This document shows, piece after piece, positions 43,142-52,893 of a stretch of DNA of 64,000 nt; positions within the stretch are counted from its first letter, which is position 1, and each line of letters begins with the position of its first letter. Both the position numbers and the translations under genes were made by a program. Origin of the DNA: Methylophaga sp. (GTDB taxonomy: Bacteria; Pseudomonadota; Gammaproteobacteria; Nitrosococcales; Methylophagaceae). The DNA lies in the NCBI GenBank assembly GCA_002706095.1, contig PAJP01000001.1, positions 124,001 through 188,000 of the forward strand, in the 5' to 3' direction. A model generated the notes under the pieces. The model was given only the letters and a program-made list of their open reading frames with translations, did no database searches and had not been told where the DNA came from.

Positions 43142-45643
43142 ATGAAAAAGACAAACCTGATGTTAGAGCGACCCAGTTTTAAGTTAAGTCTGATTGCTCT
43201 TGGGATAAGTAGCTTTATAAGTAATGGCGTCCACGCTGAGGATGATCTCAATCTGGAAACTGTTCGCGTGATTGGACAGGCAGTACAGATTGACAAAGCA
43301 CTCACTGAACAACGCAACTCAAACAGTATTGAGAGTGTGGTGCATGCGGATGGCATTGGCCAGTTACCAGATGACAACGCTGCTGAAGCGTTACAACGTT
43401 TACCGGGTGTGTCTGTGGCAAACGATCAGGGTGAAGGACGTTTTGTTACCGTTCGTGGGCTGGCTCCTGAACTGAATGCCGTTACAATCAATGGTACTAA
43501 TGTGCCCTCACCTGAGAGTGATACCCGGGCTGTAGCACTGGATGTTTTGCCGAGTGAGTTGGTGCAATCTCTTTCAGTGGTAAAAACATTAACCCCTGAT
43601 ATGGATGCGAACTCGCTGGGCGGCACTATCAATGTCAGAAGTCTGTCAGCCTTTGATCATGATGGCCTGTTTTATACGCTCTCAACGGAAGGTAGTTTTG
43701 ACGATAATACTGACCAAACCAGCCCTAAAGGTTCAGGCGCAGTCAGTAATGTTTTCAGTATTGGTGATGGCGTCGATAACTTTGGTGTGGCCGCTGCCTT
43801 GAGTTGGCAAAAACGGGACTTTGGTTCAGATAATGTTGAAACTGGTGGTGCCTGGGATTTCGATGGTAGTCAACCACGTCTCGAGGAACTGGAACAACGT
43901 GACTATGACATTTCACGTGAGCGTCTGGGTTTAGGGGTGAATTTTGATTACAAAGCCGACGTCAATACCAGTTACTACCTGCGTACTTTATTCAGTCGTT
44001 TTACAGATACGGAAACCCGTAACGCGGCTGGTATTGAATTTGATGATCCCCTTCTCCCAAATGAATCAGGCGATGACGCTGAAGGCTTCCGTGAATTAAA
44101 AGATCGTGAAGAGACCCAAGAAATTCAGTCTTATGTATTCGGTGGTGAGAAAACTATCGGTTTATGGAAGATTGATGGTCAGATTGGATATAGCCGTGCC
44201 AGTGAAGACACGCCAGGCCATATTGCCGGTGCCAAGTTTGTTGGTGATTTCGATAATGTCAGCTACAGCGGCACCTCAAAACCGAGATTAAATGCCGGAT
44301 CAGATTATTACGATCCAGCCAGCTTTGAACTTGATGAAGTGGAATGGGAAGAACAAAAAACCACCGATACCGAAAAGAATATCAAAATTGATCTTGCCAG
44401 AGACTTTGACATTCAAGGTTACGCTTCGCAATTGAAATTTGGCGGTAAATTATCACGCCGTGAAAAAGATAACGAACTTGATGCCTGGGCTTTTGAAGAC
44501 TTTGGTACCAACGATACCAGTCTTGCTGCCTATAGTGCGGGTAATGTGGATTACAGTCTAAACCGATATGGTCAAGGTATTAGTAGCTCGGCATTAGAGC
44601 GTCTTATCGGTCGGCTAGATAAAGCAGGCAATGTGGATACAGAAGAGTCACAAATTAATGACTTTGTGATGAATGAAGATATTAACGCTGCCTATGTCAT
44701 GAATACCTTAGACCTCGACGACTGGACAATTATCGCCGGCCTTCGTTATGAGGGAACAGAGTTTAAAGCAAAAGGTACAGGTATCAGAGATGGTAATTTT
44801 GAAGCTATCTCCAGCAAAAACAGCTACCACAACTGGTTACCAGGCTTACATTTGCGTTATTACCTGGACGATAAAACTCAGGTTCGTGCCGCATGGACCA
44901 ATAGTGTTGTCCGCCCAACATTTGAAGCCTTAGCCCCAGGCTTTGCCATTGATGGTGATGAAGCAAGCTTTGGTAATCCTGATTTAGATCCGATGACATC
45001 AAAAAATCTGGACTTAGGTATCGAACATTACATGGGACGAGCGGGCGCGGTGTCGGCGTATGTGTTCTATAAAGATATCTCTGATTTTGTCTATAACACT
45101 GACCTCGGTGGTACAGGTATGTTTACAGCCTTTGATCAGGCAGAAACTTTTGATAACGGTGATACAGCAAAAGTCTATGGTCTTGAGCTGGCCTATACAC
45201 AAAAGCTGAGTTGGCTGCCCGCCCCTTGGAATGGCTTGTTACTGGGGGCAAATGCCACATTCAGTCAATCCGATGCTGAAATCGAAGGTTTAGGACAAAA
45301 ACGTGATATCGATTTACCAGGTCAATCCAATCAAGTCGCCAACCTGATGGTTGGTTGGGAAAACGACAAACTCAGCATGCGTTTATCGGCTAACTACAAG
45401 TCTTCTTATCTATCAGAAGTCGCAGGTATTGATGATAAAGAACATGATCAATATGTCGACTCACAGCTCTTCCTCGACTTTAGCACCAGCTACTTTGTAA
45501 CCAAAAATGCTCAGATTACTTTGGAAGCAAAAAACCTTACTGATGAAGAGTATTACGTCTATACCGGCAGCAGTGCTTACAACGCTCAATATGAAGAATA
45601 TGGGCCAAGCATTAAACTTGGTTTCACATTAACTAACTTCTAA
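43142..45643 (+). CDS. TonB-dependent outer membrane receptor (phosphate-starvation linked)
   Basis: The ATG at 43142 follows AAGGA. The 833-residue protein has a signal peptide (SLIALGISSFISNGVHA), a TonB box-like ETVRVIG, a plug domain (NAAEALQRLPGVSVANDQGE, FVTVRGLAPELNAVTINGT) and a large beta-barrel ending in an aromatic residue (YGPSIKLGFTLTNF). Its type resembles the receptors of Caulobacter- and Xanthomonas-like bacteria that import organic substrates. It sits behind a Pho box and directly upstream of a phytase, so phytate or another organophosphate is a reasonable ligand (inference). Confidence 0.92.
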   Translation: MKKTNLMLERPSFKLSLIALGISSFISNGVHAEDDLNLETVRVIGQAVQIDKALTEQRNSNSIESVVHADGIGQLPDDNAAEALQRLPGVSVANDQGEGRFVTVRGLAPELNAVTINGTNVPSPESDTRAVALDVLPSELVQSLSVVKTLTPDMDANSLGGTINVRSLSAFDHDGLFYTLSTEGSFDDNTDQTSPKGSGAVSNVFSIGDGVDNFGVAAALSWQKRDFGSDNVETGGAWDFDGSQPRLEELEQRDYDISRERLGLGVNFDYKADVNTSYYLRTLFSRFTDTETRNAAGIEFDDPLLPNESGDDAEGFRELKDREETQEIQSYVFGGEKTIGLWKIDGQIGYSRASEDTPGHIAGAKFVGDFDNVSYSGTSKPRLNAGSDYYDPASFELDEVEWEEQKTTDTEKNIKIDLARDFDIQGYASQLKFGGKLSRREKDNELDAWAFEDFGTNDTSLAAYSAGNVDYSLNRYGQGISSSALERLIGRLDKAGNVDTEESQINDFVMNEDINAAYVMNTLDLDDWTIIAGLRYEGTEFKAKGTGIRDGNFEAISSKNSYHNWLPGLHLRYYLDDKTQVRAAWTNSVVRPTFEALAPGFAIDGDEASFGNPDLDPMTSKNLDLGIEHYMGRAGAVSAYVFYKDISDFVYNTDLGGTGMFTAFDQAETFDNGDTAKVYGLELAYTQKLSWLPAPWNGLLLGANATFSQSDAEIEGLGQKRDIDLPGQSNQVANLMVGWENDKLSMRLSANYKSSYLSEVAGIDDKEHDQYVDSQLFLDFSTSYFVTKNAQITLEAKNLTDEEYYVYTGSSAYNAQYEEYGPSIKLGFTLTNF

Positions 45644-45671
45644 AACATATTGAAATATATAGATATATAAC

Positions 45672-47594
45672 ATGAATAAATTACTACTAAAACCGACCTT
45701 ATTAGCCTCGTGCCTGATGGCCTTTTTACCGCTATCAGCATTGGCTGATAAGACACTACACACAGTTGATCATCAACATAACCGCCATATTGAGTCAACA
45801 CAACTGCTTAACAAAACAGTCATAAATCATGCTGACCGTCTTGTTGCTTATTCACAGAAAGGCATTGCACTTGAATCTGTAGATGGCAAAACCATGAGCC
45901 TGCTTAAAGGTAACTTTGGTAGCGTTGACCATCGTCAGGTAAAGCAAGGCCTGTTATTGGCAAGCGTTGATCTGGATAGACAGCAGGCCATGGTGGCATT
46001 GTTTGATAACACTTCACGAGATTGGGTTGCTAGCACCTATCTCCCGCAACCTGATTTTAAAATTGAAAGTGTCTGTTTATATCAAGATGAGGCACAAAAT
46101 GGGTTCTTGTTTCTGGTTGGTGAGCAGGGACAAGGAGAGCAATGGCTGGTGGCTGATGCCTCCTCTCCCATTGCTCTCCCTCAATTAATTCGCCACATAA
46201 GCACGCCACCAGAAAGTGAATACTGCCAGGTTGATGATGCTCTTTCACGTTTCTATATTAACGAAGAAAGCGTTGGTATATGGGCTTATGATGCTCATCC
46301 TGAGGCCGACCTCAGCCGCTATCCTGTTGCGCTTGTTGAGCCATTTGGCCAATTAAAAGACAGCGCTGCAGGTATGGCAATTGTGCCAGGTGGTTTATTA
46401 GTCCTTGATGCTGAATCATCTAGCTTATCTGTTTATGTAGAACATCAAGAACAATGGCAGCTTGAGACAAGCTTTCCATTAAAGCAGTTGATCGAACCTG
46501 AAGCCATCAGTGCCAGAATGGATGGCGAAAAGTTAGATATTATTATCAAACACGATATGGGCACGGCTTCTTATACTCTGCCTTGGCCACATAAAAAGAC
46601 GTCGTCACCAGAAGCGATACCACTTGTTACACCTTTAAAACAAACAGACCCTGTACCCAGTTTAGGTGATGCCGCCGATGATCCTGCTATCTGGGTGAAT
46701 CAACGAGATCCTGAACAAAGTCTGATATTGGGTACAGATAAGCAAGGTGGTCTGGGCGTCTACGACCTAGATGGTAAAACACAGTCCTTTTTAGCAGTGG
46801 GGAGACTCAACAATGTCGATGTTCGTCACGGCTTTCACTTCAACGGTAAACAAGTTGATTTAGCGATTGCCAGCAACCGAGATAACAACTCACTTCATGT
46901 ATTTGCCATCGATCTCGACAGCAGAAAAGTCAGCGAAATAGGTGAAGTGACTACCCGTGCACAGGATATTTATGGTCTGTGTATGTATAAAAATAAACAA
47001 GGTGATATCTATACCATTGTTAATGATAAAGATGGTCGTTTTTTTCAATATCTGATGCAGGATAAGCAAGGCAATATCGCTGGTGAACTAGTACGTGAGT
47101 TTAGAGTGGCTACTCAACCTGAAGGCTGTGTAGCAGATGATAAACACGATCGACTATTTATTGGTGAAGAAAACAGAGCGGTCTGGACATTGGATGCCAG
47201 AGCTAATGAACCGACTGTGATGACACAGGTCATGCCAGTTGGAGAGCACCTCAAAGAAGATATTGAAGGCATCAGTTTGTATCAGACACAACAGCAGAAC
47301 TTTTTAGTGATATCCAGTCAAGGTAATAACAGTTATGTGATTTTGGATGCCCTGCCTCCTTTTGCCTACCGTGGTGTGTTTCGTATTGGTTTTAATACGG
47401 CTGCAGGCATTGATGGCGTATCGGAAACAGACGGCCTTGATGTGACTAGCATCAACCTTGGCCAACCATGGCAACAAGGCATGTTGGTTGTGCAAGATGG
47501 TCGTAACCGTATGCCTCGGGCAAACCAGAACTTCAAATATGTGCCATGGTCAGCCATTGCTGATCAGCTTGGCCTGACAGACATCAGTAAATAA
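45672..47594 (+). CDS. Beta-propeller phytase (3-phytase), exported
   Basis: The 640-residue protein has a signal peptide (LLASCLMAFLPLSALA). The C-terminal half (about 320-640) carries beta-propeller phytase motifs: DAADDPAIWVNQRDPEQSL, GTDKQGGLGVYDLDGK, NNVDVRHGF, DIYGLCMY, QPEGCVADD, KEDIEGISLY and QDGRNRMPRANQNF. These hold calcium-binding acidic and phosphate-binding basic residues. The N-terminal half is a second, diverged propeller, giving a dual-domain form. It releases phosphate from phytate in the periplasm or outside the cell. It is the second gene of the Pho-box operon. Confidence 0.92.
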   Translation: MNKLLLKPTLLASCLMAFLPLSALADKTLHTVDHQHNRHIESTQLLNKTVINHADRLVAYSQKGIALESVDGKTMSLLKGNFGSVDHRQVKQGLLLASVDLDRQQAMVALFDNTSRDWVASTYLPQPDFKIESVCLYQDEAQNGFLFLVGEQGQGEQWLVADASSPIALPQLIRHISTPPESEYCQVDDALSRFYINEESVGIWAYDAHPEADLSRYPVALVEPFGQLKDSAAGMAIVPGGLLVLDAESSSLSVYVEHQEQWQLETSFPLKQLIEPEAISARMDGEKLDIIIKHDMGTASYTLPWPHKKTSSPEAIPLVTPLKQTDPVPSLGDAADDPAIWVNQRDPEQSLILGTDKQGGLGVYDLDGKTQSFLAVGRLNNVDVRHGFHFNGKQVDLAIASNRDNNSLHVFAIDLDSRKVSEIGEVTTRAQDIYGLCMYKNKQGDIYTIVNDKDGRFFQYLMQDKQGNIAGELVREFRVATQPEGCVADDKHDRLFIGEENRAVWTLDARANEPTVMTQVMPVGEHLKEDIEGISLYQTQQQNFLVISSQGNNSYVILDALPPFAYRGVFRIGFNTAAGIDGVSETDGLDVTSINLGQPWQQGMLVVQDGRNRMPRANQNFKYVPWSAIADQLGLTDISK

Positions 47595-47604
47595 GGAGTC
47601 AATC

Positions 47605-48306
47605 ATGGAAACAGCAATGCATGAAATGACCATTTGGGGGCTGGTAAGTGATGCCAGTATATTAGTCAAAATCGTCATGTTAATTCTGGTATTGGCATCG
47701 ATGGTGAGCTGGTATCTGATTCTTTGGCGTTCAAATGTACTCAGTCGTTTGGAGAAACAAAATAAACAGTTTCAGCAACTATTCAGACAAACAACTGATA
47801 TGACCACGTTGCCAGCAGCCAAAACGGATGTGACTTTACATAAAGCCATTCCTGCGATTTTTCAGACTGGCTGGCAAGAGGATGAAAAATATCAACATAT
47901 CGGCACCATGGCGCAAGATGAAAAAGTGGAAAATATTGAACGAGCCATGTTGGTCAATATTGGTGAGCAGGAAGCTGAGTTGGAAAAAGGACTTTCTGTC
48001 TTAGCAACCATTGGTTCAGTCAGTCCCTATATCGGTTTATTCGGTACTGTCTGGGGAATTATGAACTCGTTTATTGGCTTATCTCAGGTAGAACAAGCGA
48101 CACTAAATACCGTAGCACCGGGCATTGCTGAAGCCCTTATTGCTACCGCTATCGGCTTGTTTGCAGCTATTCCAGCGGTTATCGCCTATAACCAGCTGAG
48201 TAAACGCGCTGGTGCTATAAGTACACTTTATTATCATTTTGGTAATGAGTTCATCACACGTTTACAGCGTGTGATGCATCGTGCGCCTCTAGCCAAGGCA
48301 GCGTGA
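47605..48306 (+). CDS. exbB: TolQ/ExbB family proton channel protein
   Basis: The 233-residue protein has an N-terminal helix (LVKIVMLILVLASMVSWYLI), a cytoplasmic loop, and two more helices (VSPYIGLFGTVWGIMNSFIG and ATAIGLFAAIPAVIAYNQL) that form the ion channel. The N-terminal MHEMTIWGLVSDAS resembles TolQ more than classical ExbB. It energises the TonB protein encoded two genes on by proton flow. AAGGAG precedes the ATG. Part of the receptor-phytase operon. Confidence 0.9.
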   Translation: METAMHEMTIWGLVSDASILVKIVMLILVLASMVSWYLILWRSNVLSRLEKQNKQFQQLFRQTTDMTTLPAAKTDVTLHKAIPAIFQTGWQEDEKYQHIGTMAQDEKVENIERAMLVNIGEQEAELEKGLSVLATIGSVSPYIGLFGTVWGIMNSFIGLSQVEQATLNTVAPGIAEALIATAIGLFAAIPAVIAYNQLSKRAGAISTLYYHFGNEFITRLQRVMHRAPLAKAA

Positions 48307-48313
48307 GGTTGTC

Positions 48314-48763
48314 ATGCTAAGAAAACCAGTTGCTAAACATGCCTTAAAGGCAGAAATGAATGTGGTGCCTTATATCGACGTGATGCTTGTGTTGTTGGTC
48401 ATTTTTATGGTGACGGCTCCCCTTTTGGTACAAGGTGTCAAACTGGAGTTACCTAAAATCGCATCTGAAGCGCTGCCGACAGACAGTCAAAAGACGATTC
48501 TGACCTTATCCGTCGTGTCTGATGGGAGTTACTACTGGAATGTCGGCCCTGAAGTCGATATTCAATCTCGTTCGGATCAGGCAGTCAGTTTAGATGACAT
48601 GGTCGAGAAAATAGAACAAATCAAACAACAACACGAGGCGTTATTATTTTTTATCCGTGGTGATAAAAGCACAGACTATGCTTCCGTAGTAAAAGCCATC
48701 GCTGCGCTACAAAAAGTGGGCATTGCTGATGTAGGTCTGATTACGGAGTCACCAGATGCCTGA
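48314..48763 (+). CDS. exbD: TolR/ExbD family biopolymer transport protein
   Basis: The 149-residue protein has a single N-terminal helix with the conserved Asp: NVVPYIDVMLVLLVIFMVTA, then VKLELPKIASEALP and a periplasmic domain. This is the ExbD/TolR fold, TolR-like in detail. It works with the TolQ/ExbB protein to transmit energy to TonB. The 3' end overlaps tonB by eight bases. Confidence 0.92.
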   Translation: MLRKPVAKHALKAEMNVVPYIDVMLVLLVIFMVTAPLLVQGVKLELPKIASEALPTDSQKTILTLSVVSDGSYYWNVGPEVDIQSRSDQAVSLDDMVEKIEQIKQQHEALLFFIRGDKSTDYASVVKAIAALQKVGIADVGLITESPDA

Positions 48764-49580
48764 ATTAGCAATGCGTCAACACAATTACTTGAGTGAACCA
48801 TTTTCTGCGTCCAAACTCAACAAATCTGCTTTAGTGGAAGTGGCGGTGTTTCATTTAGCCATAGCCGCTTTATTGCTTCACTCATGGACGCCTGCAGTCC
48901 AGATGGCGCCAGCGGTAAAAACAGTCAATATTCAAATGTTTGAACTGCCGAAACAGAAAAAGGTCATTGAAGAAAAAGTGATTGAAAAGACGCCACCGCC
49001 CATCGAGCCTGAGCCTGTTATTAAGCCAGAGCCCCCCGTTAAAAAGGCGGTGGTAGAAAATGATCTTGCATTCAAACGTGTTGAAAAACCGGTAAAGAAA
49101 GTTATGCCGAAAAAGCCAGTGCAAAAGAAGGTTGAGAAGGTCATAAAACCCGTTGAGAAAAAGCCTGAGAAACCGGTGAGTAAACCGCTGACTCAAGAAA
49201 AGCCAATAAAACCTCCGACGAACAAACCCGTGGTCGCCACCAATACAAGTACGAATTCACCTCAAAAAACACAAATAAGTACGAATAAGGTAGAAACTGA
49301 CACATTTTCTGTAGAACACTATAAACCGATAGAAAAACAGACACCCGATTATCCAAGAGGCGCTTTACGAAAAGGGTTGGAAGGTGATTGCACGGTTCGT
49401 TATACCGTTAACACTCAAGGACAGGTTGAATCGCCTGAGGTGATGAATGATTGCCATCCCTTATTCAAACGGCCATCATTAGCCGCCGCTAAGACTTTTC
49501 GTTATACGCCACGCATGGTCAATGGCAAAGCCGTAAAAGTGCCCGATGTCCGTAATACTTTTGAATACCGTATTCACTAA
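48756..49580 (+). CDS. tonB: TonB energy-transducing protein
   Basis: The 274-residue protein has an N-terminal helix (VEVAVFHLAIAALLLHSW), then a Pro/Lys/Glu-rich periplasm-spanning linker (PPIEPEPVIKPEPPVKKAV and further KP repeats, about 75-165). The C-terminal TonB domain is QTPDYPRGALRKGLEGDCTV with RYTPRMVNGKAVKVPD, ending NTFEYRIH. Two Cys in the domain (GDCTV, NDCHP) may form a disulfide. It contacts the TonB box of the receptor at 43142 and energises uptake. It overlaps exbD by eight bases. Confidence 0.94.
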   Translation: MPELAMRQHNYLSEPFSASKLNKSALVEVAVFHLAIAALLLHSWTPAVQMAPAVKTVNIQMFELPKQKKVIEEKVIEKTPPPIEPEPVIKPEPPVKKAVVENDLAFKRVEKPVKKVMPKKPVQKKVEKVIKPVEKKPEKPVSKPLTQEKPIKPPTNKPVVATNTSTNSPQKTQISTNKVETDTFSVEHYKPIEKQTPDYPRGALRKGLEGDCTVRYTVNTQGQVESPEVMNDCHPLFKRPSLAAAKTFRYTPRMVNGKAVKVPDVRNTFEYRIH

Positions 49581-49596
49581 TGGAAGATAAACGCAT

Positions 49597-51573
49597 ATGA
49601 CACACCCAACATCATCTGATTTTCATCAACGTCTGGCGTCATACGATGATGAGGTTATTAATCACTCTGAAGAGAAAAGCCTGAATTCAATCGCGATGTC
49701 ACGACGTGATGTATTAAGAGGCAGTTTAAATGCGGCTGCTTTAGGTTTTCTAGGGCTGAACCTTTCCAGTCGTTTGGCCTTCGCTGGCGATCATGCTCAC
49801 CCTCCCGTGCCTTATATTGGTTTTCAAGCCATTCAGCCACGCACCGATGCCTTATTCGATCAGGTTGTAGTATCAGAGGGTTATCAGGCCAAGGCTTTCT
49901 TTTCTTGGGGTGATCCTGTTGAAACAGGCGCAACAAAATGGAAAGCCGATGCCAGTAATACCTGGCAGGAACAGCTAAAGCAGGCGGGTGACAATCACGA
50001 TGGCATGCATTTCTTTGCCTTCCCCAACGATAATAATCGTGGCTTGATGGTCATCAACCATGAATACATTAACCCAACACTTCACCAAAACGGACTGAGC
50101 TATGATGTCCAAGACAAACGCTTGCTTGATGATGTTAAAAAAGAACAAGCGGCGCATGGCGTCAGTGTTATCGAAGTCAAAAAAGATAGTCTCGGTGAAT
50201 GGCAACGCGTCTACCCTTCCCTATATAACCGTCGTATATCAACATTAACGCCAATGAAGGTCAGCGGCCCTTTAGCGGGTCATGCCTTATTTAAAACGGC
50301 TTCTGATCCAAGTGCGATGGAAATTATTGGCACTTTAAATAATTGTTCGAATGGTTTCACGCCTTGGGGTACTTATTTGGCATGTGAAGAAAACTGGCAT
50401 AACTATTTTGTAAATCATGACAAAAAGGATTATCAGTCACGTGTTTCACATAAACGTTATGGCATCTCGACAGGTAAAGAAGATAACTATTATGGCTGGA
50501 GCACGATTGATGCGCGATTCGACGCTACGCCAAATGACGCTTTACCCCATCAAGGCTATGTGAATGAACCTAATCGTTTTGGCTGGGTGGTGGAAATTGA
50601 TCCCTTTGATCCACAGAGTAAACCTGTAAAACGCACGGCATTTGGACGTTTCTGTCGCGAATGTGTCGCACCAGCTATGGCTGACAATGGCCAACTGGCC
50701 TTCTATTCTGGCGATGATACTCGTGGTGAATATGTGTATAAATTTGTGCCTTCACAACGTTTTGATAAAGCGGATATGCACAAGAATCGCGACCTACTGG
50801 ATGAAGGCACACTCTATGTTGGTCGGTTTAATGACGATGGCACAGGACGTTGGTTACCATTAATTCATGGCAATGAAGGATTAACCGCTGAAAATGGCTT
50901 CCTCAGTCAGGCCGAAGTGCTGGTTAATGCCCGTGCAGCAGCTGATATATTAGGTGCAACGCCAATGGACAGACCTGAGTGGGCAACAGTGAACCCACAC
51001 AATCTGGATGTTTATATCTCCTTAACCAATAACTATAAACGAGGTAAAGCATTTGAGATCAATGCGGCTAACCCTCGTCCCGATAACCGTCATGGCCAAA
51101 TTATTAAAATCATGGAAGATCAAGCTGATCCGGCAGCAACCGCATTTAACTGGTCATTATTTGTATTGGCTGGTGAAAAACCGGGCTCTACAGACGCCAA
51201 TGGCAACAAGATACCCGATCATTTAGTCGGTAATATTCAAGGGGATATTTTTTCATCGCCTGATGGCTTAGGTTTTGATCGTGATGGACGTTTATGGATT
51301 ATGACGGACTACGATGATGACGATCCGGTGATGGCTAATATGGGCTGTAACCAAGTCTTATGTGCTAATCCACAAACACAAGAAATCAAACGCTTTTTGG
51401 TTGGCCCGAGAGGCTGTGAATTGACCGGGATTACCTGGAGCCCTGATTACAAAGCCATGTGGGTGAATATTCAACATCCGGGCATAAGCTATCCTGCTTC
51501 TGATGGACAAACACGCCCACGCTCAACAACTGTGCTAATCACTAAAAACGATGGCGGTGTAATTGGTACATAG
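49597..51573 (+). CDS. phoX: PhoX-type alkaline phosphatase (DUF839, Tat-exported)
   Basis: The 658-residue protein has a Tat signal (SRRDVLRGSLNAAALGFLGL). PhoX-like motifs include GLMVINHEYINP, NNCSNGFTPWGTYLACEENW, FGRFCRECVAPAMADNGQ, YSGDDTRGEYVYKFV, PRGCELTGITWSPD and a C-terminal RPRSTTVLITKNDGG. PhoX is a calcium/iron-dependent phosphomonoesterase used under phosphate starvation. It follows tonB by 16 bases and probably belongs to the Pho-box operon. A decayed copy of its 3' end lies at 52791-52893. Confidence 0.94.
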   Translation: MTHPTSSDFHQRLASYDDEVINHSEEKSLNSIAMSRRDVLRGSLNAAALGFLGLNLSSRLAFAGDHAHPPVPYIGFQAIQPRTDALFDQVVVSEGYQAKAFFSWGDPVETGATKWKADASNTWQEQLKQAGDNHDGMHFFAFPNDNNRGLMVINHEYINPTLHQNGLSYDVQDKRLLDDVKKEQAAHGVSVIEVKKDSLGEWQRVYPSLYNRRISTLTPMKVSGPLAGHALFKTASDPSAMEIIGTLNNCSNGFTPWGTYLACEENWHNYFVNHDKKDYQSRVSHKRYGISTGKEDNYYGWSTIDARFDATPNDALPHQGYVNEPNRFGWVVEIDPFDPQSKPVKRTAFGRFCRECVAPAMADNGQLAFYSGDDTRGEYVYKFVPSQRFDKADMHKNRDLLDEGTLYVGRFNDDGTGRWLPLIHGNEGLTAENGFLSQAEVLVNARAAADILGATPMDRPEWATVNPHNLDVYISLTNNYKRGKAFEINAANPRPDNRHGQIIKIMEDQADPAATAFNWSLFVLAGEKPGSTDANGNKIPDHLVGNIQGDIFSSPDGLGFDRDGRLWIMTDYDDDDPVMANMGCNQVLCANPQTQEIKRFLVGPRGCELTGITWSPDYKAMWVNIQHPGISYPASDGQTRPRSTTVLITKNDGGVIGT

Positions 51574-51597
51574 CGACTGAATAAAAAGATACTTTTA

Positions 51598-51627
51598 GCA
51601 TGATAGGTTTTGAATAGCCTATCATGC
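51598..51627. terminator. Hairpin after phoX
   Basis: A perfect 10-bp stem, GCATGATAGG with CCTATCATGC, has a 10-base loop but no adjacent T run. It lies between convergent phoX and the ppk2 pseudogene; it may be a stabilising or Rho-assisted 3' end. Confidence 0.55.
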
Positions 51628-51683
51628 CTACTCTCTGTCTTAGCCGCTCCTTTAGTGTCATTTGTTAAAAACAGCTAATGGCC

Positions 51684-52558
51684 TTATTTCTCTTTTAACA
51701 ATTGTTTTTTACAGGCTTGTAACTCAGCGCGGTGTTCATTACTGACTTGCGGATATTCCATTTTTAATGATTCAAACGTATCAAGAATGATTTGCGAGGT
51801 AATTAACCGTGCATTTTTTTATCGTCTGCCGGAATCACATACCAAGGCGCTTTCTCACTACTGGTCTCAGTTAAACATTTTTCATAAGCCGTCATATACT
51901 CATCCCAATAGCCTCGTTCATTCATATCGGCTGAGGTGAACTTCCAATTTTTTTCTGGCTTGTCGATCCGTGCAATAAAACGCTTACGCTGTTCTTCTTT
52001 AGACAAGTGCAAGAAAAACTTAATTACCCGCGTGCCGTTTTGGAATAAATGATTTTCCAAATCATTAATGGAGTTGTAGCGCTGTTGCCATATCGCCTCA
52101 TCTTTCAGCAATTTATCGGGCAGGTTTTGACTATGCAGGATCTCAGGATGGACGCGAACCACTAATACCTCTTCATAATAGGAACGGTTAAATATGCCGA
52201 TACGGCCACGTTCAGGTAAACATTGGTTAGTGCGCCATAAAAAATCATGTTGCAGCTCTGAATAGCTGGGATGCTTAAAGCTGAAAACCTGGCAGCCCTG
52301 GGGATTAATACCTGACATAATATGACGAATGGTGCCATCTTTACCGGCTGAGTCCATCGCTTGAAAGATGATTAATACGGAATAACGGTTGGAGGCATAA
52401 AGTCGCCGTTGTAATTCACTTAACTGCGTCACATGTGATTTTAATTGTTTTTTGTAGTCTTTTTTAGAGTCATAGATAGCATTAATGTCAGTAGGCCATT
52501 TTTTCAAGTTCACCTTATCTCCCGCATGAACTCGAAATGTGTCGCTCTCTATTTTCAT
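51684..52558 (-). pseudogene. ppk2: Polyphosphate kinase 2 (PPK2 class III-like) with C-terminal frameshift
   Basis: From the ATG at 52558 the frame encodes 251 residues: Walker [46 protein letters not shown]-type text (here [11 protein letters not shown]), and PADDKK, then it stops at 51803. PPK2 proteins normally continue with [16 protein letters not shown]; that sequence, plus KMEYPQVSNEHRAELQ, is encoded directly downstream in another frame, ending at 51684. A single A missing in the A7 run at 51814-51820 explains the break (eight A would give DDKKNARL). The enzyme transfers phosphate between polyphosphate and nucleotides. The defect may be real, a slippage site or an assembly error. Confidence 0.85.
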
Positions 52559-52790
52559 TGTCGCTATCCCCCGATTAGAACCCTTGTTATTTGTTAGCCT
52601 CGGTATCGTAAAACTTCCTGACTTTGAATAATATCAGACAACGCTGTATCAAAATTCTCTAATCTCGACTACTGATAACGTTTGTGTAAAACGTGCTCCC
52701 TCTGATAATTGATGTGATCTAATAACATGACCATATCGTCCAGAACACTAACTTGTCTCATATCGCGATAGCGCTCTTCACCCTAACAAT

Positions 52791-52893
52791 ATATTCACCA
52801 TCCAAGCTTAAGTTACCCGGCTTCTAATGGCAAAACATGCTCATGTGCCTCCACGGGTTCTGATTACTAAAAATGATGGCGTGATATAGGTAC
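52791..52893 (+). pseudogene. Decayed copy of the phoX 3' end
   Basis: This stretch aligns by eye along its whole length with 51469-51573 at the end of phoX. Both share ATTCA-CATCC, TAAG, GCTTCT-ATGG, AAACA-GC-CA, and CTAAAAA-GATGGC, with substitutions and two single-base indels. It encodes VLITKNDGVI followed by a stop, against VLITKNDGGVIGT in phoX. No intact upstream part remains. It is a remnant of a duplicated phoX-like gene lying 1.2 kb from the functional copy, across ppk2. Confidence 0.75.

Noticed and set aside
43099-43377. Minus-strand frame opposite the TonB receptor start
   Set aside because: It overlaps the Pho-box promoter and the receptor signal peptide and has no recognisable protein features.
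48882-49356. Minus-strand reading frames opposite tonB
   Set aside because: They mirror the Pro/Lys-rich linker codons of tonB, giving biased Phe/Leu/Arg-rich sequences with no start signals.
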